Positions 38,404 through 50,575 of a stretch of DNA of 64,000 nt are shown here, piece after piece. Location: positions 682,001-746,000 of the forward strand of contig JACGCM010000715.1 in the NCBI GenBank assembly GCA_014058105.1. The letters run 5' to 3'. How positions within the stretch are numbered: the first letter of the stretch is position 1; each line of letters starts with the position of its first letter. The translations under genes were made by a program, and so were the position numbers. This stretch comes from Kingdonia uniflora. Lineage: Eukaryota; Streptophyta; Magnoliopsida; Ranunculales; Circaeasteraceae. The notes beneath the pieces were generated by a model, which saw nothing but the letters and a program-made list of their open reading frames with translations, did not search any database and had not been told where the DNA came from.

Positions 38404-41400
38404 TTATAATTCAGCGTCTGGCTCAACTCCTAGCCTCAATATGTCATTAGCAATAGTATAACGACATTCATCACCGTTTATCTTAGTTGTTAATTTCATC
38501 TCCCTTAAGATATTGTCCAAAAAGACAAGTAGATTAGACCCCGTTGTTATTGAAATTTAGATGTTTTGGACACTCCCCAAAACAAGTTGTCCAACACGAG
38601 TTAATACCATAAGATTCTACCTCTGAACCAGTAGGTGGCTTACGATCATCAAAATCATGCCATATCAACATTCTCAGGAGCATCATAGATAGTTGATTAT
38701 GGATAAGCTGGTGTCCAGGAGATAGCTTCTTTGCATTTCCAGCTTTTACATTAACGAGTGAATCGTAGATACATATTTCCCTTTTTATAGGACACAACAC
38801 AAAGGACTCAATGGTTAACATTCAGATTCCACGGAAGGAGTATTAGTTTGAAATTCTGTACTTTAAATTCTTTGTCGAAGTAATGTAAAACGGTAGAATC
38901 CCATCCCATAGACTTGATTTGAATCCAATTTTATTTTTCTTTCAATTCCTTAGCTTCTAGAGAAGACGTAATCCTCATCCACACAGTAAAAGCTCTGCCT
39001 ATAATTTGATTCGCATACACATCCGACACCACAATCCTTTTATCTACTAACCAAGAATGATATTGTGAATCAAAAAATTGATTCAGGTCTTTAATATAAA
39101 CATTAATGACCTGAACAGAAACAAACAGAAAAAGGAAATGACAAATTATCAACAACAAATGATAAAAGACAGTAAAACAAATGACAAAGTTCTGTAAAAA
39201 TAAATTACCAAGTTTTGTGAATTATCAGTGAAAACAAATGATATTTCATACCTGAAAAATGACAGATAACACAATAATAAATGACATAAATATAGCATAA
39301 CAAAAGATAGTATATCATCAGACAAATATGGATAAAACAAATGACTAATAACATATTACAAATGGCAAAGGTTACCTCGTTGTCCAACCATTGCTTGGAT
39401 GTAAGGTGTAAAGAGCGTCAAGGCAAATGGTTTCTTCACCGATCCTCTTATAAATACTCTTATTGCAGTCCTTATCCTCAATAGATAATTCATCCTTCCT
39501 GAGTGACCAGACATGGTTCACTTGGTTCTTCTCATCCTGGGAGATTGGTCTTTAAATTAGAGATTCGAATAATACACCGGGAAGAAGCTTATCAGGGTGA
39601 GCATGCAATAGGTTTATTCTACAAGCCCATGAAAATGTTCTCTCATTAATCTCATCGTCAGTTAGTTTATGCCTCTTCTGTAAGGTCTCCGACACTTCTA
39701 ACTCTAGCAAAACAAGCTGTAACAGATGAATTACTTGAGTAATAAGATATGATACATGAGAATAAGAAAATATAAATTATAAAAATCAAATTTTATTACT
39801 CAACAGGAATGATGAAACTGAATATTTAAAAGTACATTCATACATTAACCTGCTCAACAGCCATTTCTTTTATAATTTTCTCTGGGTCTGGTTTTTTCTG
39901 TGAAACTTCAGTTCCATCATCCCCATTCTTGCCTTCAACCACATATACTTCTTTACTCTGTTCCTCAACTGCTACACCAGTTGTTTGGTTTGTACTCATT
40001 TGTAAATAAACAAACTACAAATAAGATACAAATGATAAGAGTAATACAATATATGGTAAAATAATTAGAAACAAATGATAAGTTATCATAAAACAAATGA
40101 CTAATAACACCAATGTTAGTTAAGTAACTCTTTAGCTTGATAAACATCTTCTTGGACCACTACTTCAGTTGTTAGTTGTTCTGCAGCCATCTGTAAATAC
40201 AAATGGTATAATTATATGAATCAAGTGACAGTAGCACTACACAAATAATATGATAAATACATCTGCCACATTTGTTTGGTTTGTACCCTCCTTAGTCTGT
40301 AAAGAAGAAACAAATTAAAAATGGTAAAGATAAGTCAACAAATATTATGGATAACTCAAAACAAATGTTAGTTAAATACCTCATTGGCTTCTTCCACTAC
40401 ATCTTTTTTTTTTCAACTTCTTGGACCACTACAGTTGTTTGTTTTGCATCTATCTATAAAATAGGATAGATACAACAAATGAAAAAATATAGATACTACA
40501 AATGGTAAAATTAAATGAATAAATGGCAGGGTAGCACACAATAAATAGTAAGGACTGCATTCACAAATGTGATAGATAGCTCAAAAAAAAAAGTTAGATA
40601 AATACCTCATTAGCTTCCTCTTCTTGAACACCTTCAGGTTCCTCTTCTTGAACAAATTTAGCTTTCTCATCATCATCTTTCTAGTTAGACTCTTTCTTAG
40701 ATTCTTTCTCATTCGATACTTTCTCATCTTCATCATATTTTTCTTTAGCTTCTTTCACTACGCCCTTCTGTAACTTCACATACAACAAATGAAATTGCAA
40801 ACAAACGCAACCAAATGGCAATAAAAATGCAAATAAATGATAAGGTTGTAAACAAATGATACCTCTTCAAGGTCACCACCATATTCAGAAAATATAGCAT
40901 TCATATTCACCTCCTCAACTTCATCCTCTACCTCTAAATCCTTTTCCACCTCCACTCCCTCTCCGGGGGCAACTTTTATTTGATAAGTACCATACAAACA
41001 AATGATAAAACCAAATGAATGAGATGATAAAATGTATGCGATGAAATGATTAGATAGCTGATAAAAGAGTATTAGAACCTGCTCAATCAAATTTTCTTGA
41101 GTTGATGGAATTTTATCAGACTTTGGATTTGGTCTTGTCACCCGTTTCTTGTTTGGCCCTTTATTACCCTTGTTTCCTTTGGGATTAAGGACTTCCAAAC
41201 GATCAGTGTGACATGATTCAATTGTTTATCAGTGAGAGTTTTTTTCTTGATGCCTTCAACTTGAACATCAGTTTCTTCAGCCTTCTTATTCATCTTGTTG
41301 GCATTGGTCTTTTTGATGTATTTTTTTCATCCTTTAACTTCTCAACTTCTTCCCTTTCTCTCTTATTTTTTCTCTTCTCTTCAATTTTTAGATTTTTTTG

Positions 41401-43280
41401 TTGTACCTCTTTTTGCCATGTTCTCAGCCCCACCTTCTTTCTTTTCCCATCTTCTTTTTCATAACTTTCTTCTTCTCGCTTTCGTATTGCGATTTGCTCA
41501 ATTTTTACAGGAGTAGAGTACTGCCCAAGGAGTAGAGTACTATCTTCAAGTGTAGACATCGAAATATGTTCCAAAATTTTACTATGATTCTGCAACTGAT
41601 GACATAGCTGAAGCAGGATTTTTTAAAATAAGAGATACATTAAATTTCAAAGTACAAATAAATTATGGCAAGAAGCATACCTCAATCATTCATTCACATA
41701 AAGTAGCTCCGATATCAACTTTGATAGAACTGCTACCAATATTAACTTCGATCTCAGGTGCTTTGAGGTAATTTTTCTAATAGATATCATTCAAACAATT
41801 GACAAAAAGTGATTTAGAAATGACAGACAAAAACAATCTACAAATGACAAGAAGCAACAAACCAATGGCAAAAAGGAACTTAATAATGACAAAGAGATAT
41901 TAGGAAATGACAGAGAAACAATCTACAAAATGCTTTGACATCAAACAAATGACAAGAAGCAAAAAATAAATGCAAAAAGAGAAAAAGAAATAAATCATTC
42001 ATTCAAATAAAATGAGGTGAAAATTAAGGAAAGTTTACCATGGTCTGTTGCACAAGTTCTTGTTACATGTCAATCTCAGACGACTCCAAAGCTAATACCA
42101 CCAATTTGGGATTACGAAAAAGCTTTTTAAATGTCACAATTTGGTGCCTCTTAAAGGATGTCATCCTCCATCCCTGCAGCTTAGGGAACAAATGTTTGGC
42201 TGCCTCAATTCTTGGAAATATTAGGTCAGAAATACAGAGGAAAACTCATATCATCAACACCCAGGTACATCCGTGCAGTGATAATTTTTTATCTAATTTT
42301 TTATCGATAATCGACAAACTCCACTATTTGACTCAATGAAAAATAATAGATTTACTGGCCCTAGGGGAATCTGTTGAACTTTTTTAGATCATCTACTAAA
42401 TCAACATAATTCACCTCAACATTTCTCCCATTGTTCGGGAGGACAAAGGATAGTAGAATGTTTACCAAATTTAATCGAAGAATATCGTCTCCAAAACAAA
42501 ACCACAAAACCATCAAATGTTAAAAAATAGAAAACCATGACAAAGAATAAGAATGGGAAACAAATGACAAGACTAATACAAAGTAATGATAACAATTTAG
42601 AGTGCAATGCTAAAACATATTTAACAAATGACACAAGAACCGGGAACCAATGACAAGTCTAAAGTAATGATAAGAACCCCAGAGAATAATGATAAAACAA
42701 CCCCAACAAATGACAAATACAATACATAAATTCTTGGAGTGACAAATACAATGCAGAAATATGATATAATAGTCCCAACAAATAACAAATTGAAATTTTA
42801 TCATGATATCTTTCCAATTTCGCCTGTTTTAAAGCCGCCTCAATTTTCTTGAACCCATATGTTTTCTTCTTCTTGGGGAAGCGCCTATTCCTAAACTCCG
42901 TGACATGCTCAGGATCAACAAATGTGAAATCATTGTGAATATAAGAAGCACGTATCCCCAAAATCAGACAAACATGAATAGGTTTCATCTGAATTATTAT
43001 CCCTCTAAATTTGAACTTCATATCACTGAGTTAACGAGCAAATATTTCCATAATCAACATCGTCGTTATTGGATCAATCAACAGTAACGGTGCAAAACAT
43101 GTGTTACGAAGAACACCCTTCTCCTCCTCAGGCAGAGCTCTAAACATTTTGTTCAGTCTCAAATCTGTACACCGAGAGACAATAATTTTTAGCATTGGTG
43201 GCCTTCTTCTCTCCACCCTCCTGCATTTGGTTCTCCTTATCAAATTGTTCGTTACTTACTTTTTTATCAGACTTCATCAT
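38404..43280 (-). pseudogene. Ulp1-like (C48-type) cysteine peptidase gene carried by the MULE, decayed
   Basis: A possible start at 43280/43277 reads MMKSDKKVSNEQ. A frame change leads into a DUF1985-like part: FRALPEEEKGVLRNTCFAPL and MKPIHVCLILGIRAS (42.66-43.2 kb). The middle (40.6-41.6 kb) is very acidic and basic by turns (VEVEKDLEVEDEVEEVN; KIEEKRKNKREREEVEKLKD). 39.37-39.72 kb reads NERTFSWACRINLLHAHPDK. The peptidase end (38404-39158) keeps PWNLNVNH (His position), REICIYDSLVN, and ECPKHLNFNN where ULPs have QxNxxDCG. The Trp after His is a stop and the catalytic Cys triplet is missing. The stop codon is at 38404-38406. Confidence 0.75.
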
Positions 43281-43980
43281 TGTGAATCAAGTGACTAAAA
43301 GGAAAATAAAGAAAGAAAAACCATTAATTTAACCAAACACTTAATAAGCAGTAATGAGACAACAACACTCTACTAAGAATACCAGAAATAGTGACAGACT
43401 CTGCCTTACATATGACTAATTTGTTTAAAGACGCGACACCTTCCCCTGAAACAAATGACAAATAATACCACAAAGTTTGCACGTTTCGAAATGGTAATGA
43501 CATGGGTACATTGAGGAATTATATTTAGACACGTGACATGATACTATTTTTAAATAAGATATATATTTTTTATTATTTCAAAAGTAAAATTCGTACTTGT
43601 AGAGCCCACGTGCCTGCAAAAAATGCAATTAACTACAATAATATGCAAACTTCAGTAGGGGCAAAATTAAAATTCTATCATGCCAATATCGATTTTGGAA
43701 TTTATTGTTCCTAAGTCCAATTTTGGAAAGTTTACATCTTCGACGGCTGAAATATAGAAGGTTAAACACAATCCTATGGCAAGGGTGTTTGGAAATTTTA
43801 TTGCTATTACTCAGTGGTGATAATAGATAAGTCAACTACACTCGATGGCAGAGTCTAATGCACAAAATCCTGCTCAAACTCATTCTCTGCCAGATCTACA
43901 ACTCAATTTTAACTAACTCCTTGTGACTGCAAAAACTATCTCAGATAATAGTGACATTGAAGAACTTCAATCAGAAATCA

Positions 43981-46900
43981 TCAGATAGACATGCCTTGAG
44001 GAGAAGCAGCCGCAGCGGTTTTGGGCTTGGGCTTCTCTACCACAATTGCCTGCGTTGTAAGTACCATACCAGCCACTGAAGCCGCATTCTGCAATGCACA
44101 CCTTGTTACCTTCGCTGGGTCTATTACTCCACTCTCTATTAAGTTCTCGTATATGTCTGTCATTGCATTATATCCAATCTCCCACTCGCTTGCTTTAATT
44201 TTTTCCACCACAACCTCCCCCTCGACTCCAGCATTGTGAGCAATTAAAGATGCTGGTGCTTGTAGTGCCTGCAAGAAAACACAAAAATTAAACTTACCAA
44301 AGCACAAAGCCGGTGAAATCATTAGGTCGCTCTCAAATTGCATTACTGGAGATGAGTGTTGCAATCGTATACCTAATATTAAGTGCTTAGTGCTGTTAAT
44401 CTGGATATCTAAAACATATGTTGCAAACACATCGTATATCATTGTATATCATATGATGATGCTACATTGTCATCAATATTATACTGAAAAAATATAGATT
44501 GTCTTGACTACTTAATAAGTGGATGACGTATGTTCTGGTCTGCATTCAGAGGGTATCTCAAAAGATACTAAGGGCGATTACTCACTTATCTTCTTGGTAT
44601 TTACTGGAGAAGGGTGTAACATGTTTTATCACTATACATGTTCATGTGTATCACGAAAACAATGAAACATAGCCTGATATCTACAAATAACTAAATGTTG
44701 GGCTGACAACAAATATAGCATGCCCCATTTACCAACACATTGAGTTAATGTGTCGCAATCTATATTCTGAAAAATAGTTAAGATCACCAACCAACTAGAA
44801 TTTGCGCAATAATCATTTTTTTCATGCATACTAATGTGCAAATTATGCTCAAACTTTAGAAAGGTTTAAATGGAGACTATTTATTCTTAAGTGATCAAGC
44901 AATTCGATTTCCATCACCAATTTTCAACATGCAGCTTAAATGGGTCGAGAGGATGGTGTTTACATACCTTCTGTATAATATCTGCACCAAGACGTTCATC
45001 TGCATCTTCAATTTTTTCCTTTATTGCAGGGACAAATTTTGACAGGTGAACATAAGCAGCACCACCTCCAGGCACAATCCCTTCCTCTATAGCAGCAAAT
45101 GTCGCGTTTTTCGCATCTTCAATCCTCAGTTTACGGTCCTCGAGTTCAGTTTCGGTAGCAGCACCGACTTTTATGACAGCAACTCCACCAGATAGCTTTG
45201 CAATTCTTTCCGCAAGTTTCTCAGTATCATATACAGAATCTGTTTCAGACAACTCCTTTTTTATCTGTGCAATTCTAGCTTGGATCTCGTCTTTGGATGC
45301 AGCATCCGCAATAATAGTGGTTGAATCCTTGGTGATGGTCACCTTTCTTGCCACTCCAAGCTGGTCAACCTCTGTGTTCTCTATCAATAATCCTAAATCA
45401 TTGGCTTGGAACTCAGCCCCTAAAGATGTGAAAACAGTGAAATTGAATAAGTTACAAACGAAAACCATAAAATTACGATGGAAGAATAATATAAGCATTT
45501 CCAGTGGACAGGAAGAATAATAGGAGCAACTCCAGTGGGCTCTCCACCGAGTTGCAAGAACTTGGAATCATTTTTGTAAATTCAATGTTCCCTTCACTTG
45601 TGCTCTCCCAAGTAAGAACACAAGGAAGTAGTGGGGGATAGTATAGGGGTCGAGAAAGATATAATGGACAAACATTAGATTTTCTGCGAGTTAGAATGGA
45701 ACAAAGGATTAATAAATGTGTGAGACGCTATTCTAAACGAAGTCCACAACTACAAACTAAATTTTGCAACTGAAGCCGACACTCGAGACACAAATGACGA
45801 GAAGAAGAAAAAATAAATAAATTAAGTTTTGGACTCAACTTTAACAAATTGCGTCACGACTGAAAAGTGTTAGTTTTCAAGTTTTGTAACACCATCAAAG
45901 ATGGCCATAGAGATGAGAACTATAGAGAGCTCTAGGAGAGCACAATTACTTCACATATAATGAAAAAGTAAATAGGTACCTGTCATGATGGCAATATCTT
46001 GAAGAAGGGCCTTCCTCCTCTCCCCAAAACCAGGTGCCTTGATTGCAGCAACATTGATGATACCTCGCAGCTTGTTCACAACAAGAGTAGCTAAAGCTTC
46101 TCCAGTGACATCTTCAGAAATAATGAGGAGAGGAACTCTCAATTGTGTTGTTTTCTCCAATAAAGGAATAATGTCTTTTATGGCCGTGATCTTCTGATCG
46201 GTCACCAAGACACGGGCATTCTCAAACTCAGCAATAAGTTTCTCTGGGTTTGTCACAAATTGTGGGGAAATATATCCTCTATCAATCTGCAAAGCGATAA
46301 AGAGACATTCATTAAAAAACGTGCACAATTAAGAAACGAAATAAGAACGTCATCAGAACCTCCTCTTGAAGCATATAATTGTTCTGAAAAATGAATTTCA
46401 TCAATATTCTAGAAAGACAAACCTCCATTCCTTCTTCCACCACAACAGTTGTCTCGAAGGATGATGAAGATTCAATCGACAAAACGCCGTCAGATCCAAC
46501 CTTATCAATTGCATCAGCAATCATTGTCCCAATGATTTCATCATTTCCAGCAGATATAGAGGCAATGGCTTCAATGAGAATAAGTTATGCAAGGCATAAA
46601 TTAGTTGGGTCAACTTTTTTGTATTTTAGGATGATAATAGAAATATTTAAGTACATAATTTATCATCAAATAAGGTAAAATCATTACCTTTAATATCATC
46701 ACGGCCCTTGACTGGCCTAGATTTCTTCTCCAACTCCTCCACTAGGCCTAGTACAGTCTTGTCAATCCCTTTCTTGATGGAAACTGGATTTGCACCAGAT
46801 GTAACAGACAGTAAGCCTAGTTTGATAATTTCTCGTGCAAGCACGGATGCTGTTGTTGTGCCATCACCAGCGGAGTCATTTGTTTTGCTAGCAACCTTCA

Positions 46901-47967
46901 CCCAACAAGTTCAGCACATTCGTGTTAACATTATGATAGAAATATTATAGGCAATGTGCAAATTAATAAGGTGTTAACATTCAATAAACCTGCTAAACGT
47001 AAAATTAACTAAAACCCTTTTCCTTTGAGTTTTGAAGACCCAAAAGAGCACAAACTTCCATTCTTATCTAACTCAATGAATGGAATGAGATAAAAACGTA
47101 ATAATTCAGCATATTCGTGTTACAGAGTGAGTTATTAGTACAAATAAATTAAATACCTCTCTTATAAGGGCCGCACCAGCATTTTCCATTGGATCCGCAA
47201 GTTCAATAGCACGAGCAATTGTAACTCCATCATTCACCACTTTAGGGTTACCATATTCATCCAAGACTACATTCCTCCCTTCAGAGTAGAAAAACGTGCT
47301 AATAAATTAATTACATAAATCGAGCATTGCTAGCACACAATGGAGGATTGAGAAGAAAAACAGAACTATATGATATTATTACTCAGCAAATATCCATCAG
47401 TACATATATGTTTAAAAACGGACTATCCGATCAAAAATAAGAGACGCAAAATATGAAAAAGAATGAAGCAGATATTTCTGAAACGGCAGTTTCTCCTTTG
47501 ACGGGGGAAAATAATGCTAGTGAAGTAGAAATTGAGAAACCAACACAAGATGTTAAATTGAAGGCCACAAAATAGGGTGCGATTATGTAAACTAAAAATG
47601 GAATTGTTATCGAATCATCTTTGGTTTTAACTAGACTTGACACTTGATTAAATATTGGTAAGGTTCTAACCAAGGTTTAAAAAGGCGAAGGCGAAGGTGG
47701 TAAGGCGGAGTCTCACAAAACGCTGAGGCATAAGCCTCACGTTTTTCTTAAAAAAGTATCAGAGAAATCTAGATTATAAGAATAATTAGATAAATCCTAT
47801 TTATATAAGCAAATTAAGTAAATAAATATATATGAATGCGGAGGCAAAATGAATTAGCTCCATTAGCATGAATTGAGAGAATATAAAATAAATTGAGACT
47901 ACAAACAAAACACTTAAGGTCTTTTTTATTATAAGATACCTAAAGGGGCAATTGTGTGTGGGTGGGT

Positions 47968-48019
<52 letters not shown>

Positions 48020-49505
48020 GCACCTTCCTATACGCCTCACATATGCCTCCCACGCCTCCGTCTGCGCCATCCATTTTTCTAAGAAGGCGACTTTGAGGCA
48101 TTTTTATAAGAAAAGCGGAAGGCGCGCACTGAGGCGTACGCCTTAGTGCATTTTTTAAAAACCATGGTTCTAACCAACAAAAAAATTGTCAATGAAGAAG
48201 TTTCTTAAGACAATAAGGAAGATTGATATACTACTAAAGCTATAGGAAATCAGGATAAAGAGGGTATGATTCTAGCTGCTATTATACAAGGACTGGATTT
48301 GGCAATGGCACTGTCTTTCCGGGATCTATAAATCTCCATTGAGTCAAAGATGACTGAAAGTTCTCTCAAATATAGTTGGCCTTCTAATTAGAGAGAAATG
48401 AAGAAATATAGAGAGATTGATGAGAGAAAAAGCTGGAGAAATCTTCATTCAAAACCATCAGTGCCTCCTCGAATAAGGCTACAATATGTTATTTCCTTCT
48501 TCTTTTTCTACTGATCTAGTTAATCTTTGTAAAGTAGATGCCCTTGGACTTCTCAATAGGTTCTAATACTTTCTTTTATGTTATAAATCTGGTGGGGTCT
48601 ATGCTAACCTTAGCTTCCTCTTTCAAAAAAAAAGAAGGAAGATTGCTATTGAAAGGTGTGCCAAACTTGGATATGACAACAGTTCAAGCTATATATTGAC
48701 ACCAGAAGCACTTACATATGAAGCAACTCATTAATGAAAAACTCAAAACTTCTACGTTGTATTTCTTGACTGCCTACTTAATACCACTCCGACACTCCGA
48801 AGTTCAAATCATGCGGACAAAACAAAGCCACAGACACACTCAAGGTAACCATAGTTTCTTCTAAGAGACCATTCAATTCATGTAGCTAAAAAGTTCCTAA
48901 CACCAACTTGTCAAAAGTGTCGAACATGATAAGGATTAAGGAACAATAAAAATGTACATAAAGGAAACCCCTTTAAAACATTCAGATCTTGACTAACAAT
49001 CGCAAACACCCAGCTTCTGATCCCGAGAAATCTGATTATCCAATTAATTCAAACCGAACTAAACTAAGTAACCCGATACTGTACCACTCAGGTAACCAGA
49101 ATTTAAGTTACTAACAAACACTTGTACATTAGAAAGCTGCTAAACATAAATCAGTAAAGGATAGAACTTTAATTACCTCTGGGACCAAGAGTAACCCCAA
49201 CAGCATCAGCAAGCTTATCAATCCCATTCTGAATCGCTCGTCTCGATTCATTATCAAACGCAATATGCTTCGCTGCTCTCACTACTAATCCCCTCCTGGA
49301 CGACCTATAGTTCACCTTATTCCCCTGAATCGCACCCTTCCTCAAACTCTCCTACATAACAAACACATCACATATTCACCCAATTAACCTAATTTCACAT
49401 CTCATATAGACATAAAAATGCAATCTTCAAGAAATTGAACAAATTTAGAACCTGTTTGGGAGTTCTGAAAATCGATGTTGATGATAGAGCGTTGGCTGAA
49501 GCCAT
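43981..49505 (-). CDS. CPN60A: Plastid chaperonin-60 alpha subunit (RuBisCO large-subunit-binding protein alpha)
   Basis: Group I (GroEL-type) chaperonin subunit of the stroma; folds RuBisCO large subunit and other plastid proteins in mixed alpha/beta 14-mers. Eight minus-strand exons: 49505-49452, 49351-49177, 47278-47157, 46895-46688, 46568-46423, 46286-45980, 45419-44968, 44268-43981. All are GT/AG with matching phases, 583 codons, the usual family length. The first ~45 residues ([18 protein letters not shown]..., ending RRGLVVRAA) form a Ser/Arg-rich transit peptide. ATP-site signatures: VTLGPRGRNVV, GDGTTT (residues 127-132), the hydrolysis Asp in IEDAKNAT (residue 439, GroEL D398 position) and GGGAA. 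The tail [20 protein letters not shown] is alpha-type rather than beta. Intron 2 holds a hAT MITE. No disruption is seen. Separation of alpha1 from alpha2 isoforms rests on similarity recalled from memory. Confidence 0.96.
47671..48166. mobile_element. hAT-type MITE in CPN60A intron 2, containing a (GT)n-(G)18 tract
   Basis: Flanked by the 8-bp duplication GTTCTAAC (47663-47670 and 48167-48174), as hAT elements make. Ends are CAAGGTTTAAAAAGGCG and, reverse-complemented, CATGGTTTTTAAAAAATGC. Both ends carry AAGGCG/GAGGC motifs in opposite orientation (CTGAGGCATAAGCCTCACG near the left). The interior has a GT dinucleotide run (about 47970-48002) that passes straight into 18 G's (48003-48020). 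Confidence 0.9.
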
Positions 49506-49723
49506 TTTGGAGGAAATTGAGAGAGGGGTTTAGGGTTTTAGATTGAGGTAACTTTGGAGAGAGGTTTGTGTTGTTGAAGATAAGAAATGGGGTTTTGTTT
49601 TTAGGGCTTTGTATTGAAATGTTTTGGGGTTCCAGAAGATTCTTTCGTTTTGATGCTTCGAGGAGTGTTTAGCTGGCCACAAAAGGGGTACAATGGTCCC
49701 GGGACGTTACTAGTTACTACTAA
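49506..49723 (-). promoter_or_regulatory. Remaining proximal 5' region of CPN60A
   Basis: Only 218 bp separate the CPN60A start codon from a PIF/Harbinger-like element. A purine-rich leader on the minus strand is presumed 5'UTR. No TATA box could be fixed with confidence. Confidence 0.4.
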
Positions 49724-50284
49724 TGGAGTGTTTGTTTTTTGCTCTAACTCAACTTAAAACCTCTTACTCGACGACTTAGAGCGGTTTGTTTTTCCCTCTA
49801 AGTTTGCTTCTAACATCTTACTCAAGTTATTATTCTCTTACTCAAGTTAGTATTCTCTTACTCCAGTAACCTGGCTAAATAGGTTGGCTGAACAGTAAGA
49901 GGCTCTAAGTTTATTTTTATCTTTTTTTTACCCCTCTTTATTCCCCTAATTCCTACCCCTAGTCCTCGAAACCAAAAACCCAAGTTTCTTTCTTCCATTT
50001 TCTCCAACCCACCGACCACTCCATCGAGAGTTCTACAAAGCTCCCTCTCCATTACACAAAGCTCTACTCCATTCCACAAAGCTCCCTCTCCACTCCACCC
50101 TACTTGTGCTCTCAAAACCAACGACTTTCCACTCCACATAGCTCCCTCTCCCTCTCTACAAAGCTCCGACTCTCCACTCCACGCTCAACAGAGCTTTAAC
50201 AACTCTCTTTGTGTTTTCTACTCTCTCTCTCTCTCTCTCATTCAAGGTAATTACTATGAATTGTTGTTAGGGTTTAAGTTATGA

Positions 50285-50575
50285 TTTGAGACTGTGAATT
50301 TCTTGTGAATTACTGTAATTGCTTGTGAATTGCTGTGAATTGCTTATGAATTACTGTGAATTCTGATTGGTTTAAGTCAATCTGAAGTAGAACTTGATAT
50401 AAAATAATAGAGGTAATTGCTGTAAATTGCTGTGAACTCTGTGAATTGCTTGTGAATTATTGTAATTACCTGTGAATTGTTGTGAATTATGATTGGTTTA
50501 AGTCAATCTGAAGTAGAACTAATAGAGGTAATTGCTGTGAATTGCCTGTAAATTATGATTCAGGTAATTGTTGTA
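50285..50575. repeat. Degenerate short repeat (TGTGAATTGCT units) with internal duplication
   Basis: Dozens of imperfect 10-12 bp units of the type TGTGAATTGCT/TGTGAATTACT. The block GATTGGTTTAAGTCAATCTG, then AAGTAGAACT, appears twice (about 50366 and 50489), so a ~123-bp segment was duplicated as a whole. Inside the Harbinger-like element. Confidence 0.8.

Larger units (their letters stand above)
31736..43500. repeat. Dispersed T-rich motif (TTTRTCATTTGT) that changes strand mid-element
   Basis: The motif and near relatives recur dozens of times, almost only in non-coding parts. From about 31.7 to 36.8 kb the plus strand carries TTTATCATTTGT or TTTGTCATTTGT. From about 37.45 to 43.5 kb the plus strand carries the complement (ACAAATGACAAA, ACAAATGATAAA). 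At 38105-38195 it forms a local array of about 21-bp units. In both halves the T-rich form lies on the sense strand of the local gene. Confidence 0.8.
31150..43790. mobile_element. Large Mutator-like element (MULE) with transposase and Ulp1-like gene
   Basis: Degenerate terminal inverted repeats are visible: GTAAACTTTCCAAAA at 31190-31204 is perfectly complementary to 43721-43735. A second block follows at matching depth, AAATTTTCAGATCGATACTG at about 31243 against the complement of 43681-43703. Between them are a MURA-type transposase (plus strand), a GRF zinc-finger frame, coiled-coil frames and a Ulp1-like peptidase gene (minus strand). MULEs carrying ULP-like genes are known in plants (the Kaonashi type). 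The outer ends and 9-bp target duplication could not be fixed. All genes are broken. Confidence 0.75.

Noticed and set aside
47952..48146. Reading frames through the GT/G tract
   Set aside because: Encoded by simple repeat only.
49858..50139. 93-codon Gly/Arg/Glu-rich minus-strand frame
   Set aside because: Product of the low-complexity CTCCA/TCC-rich strand in the Harbinger-like element; no domain.
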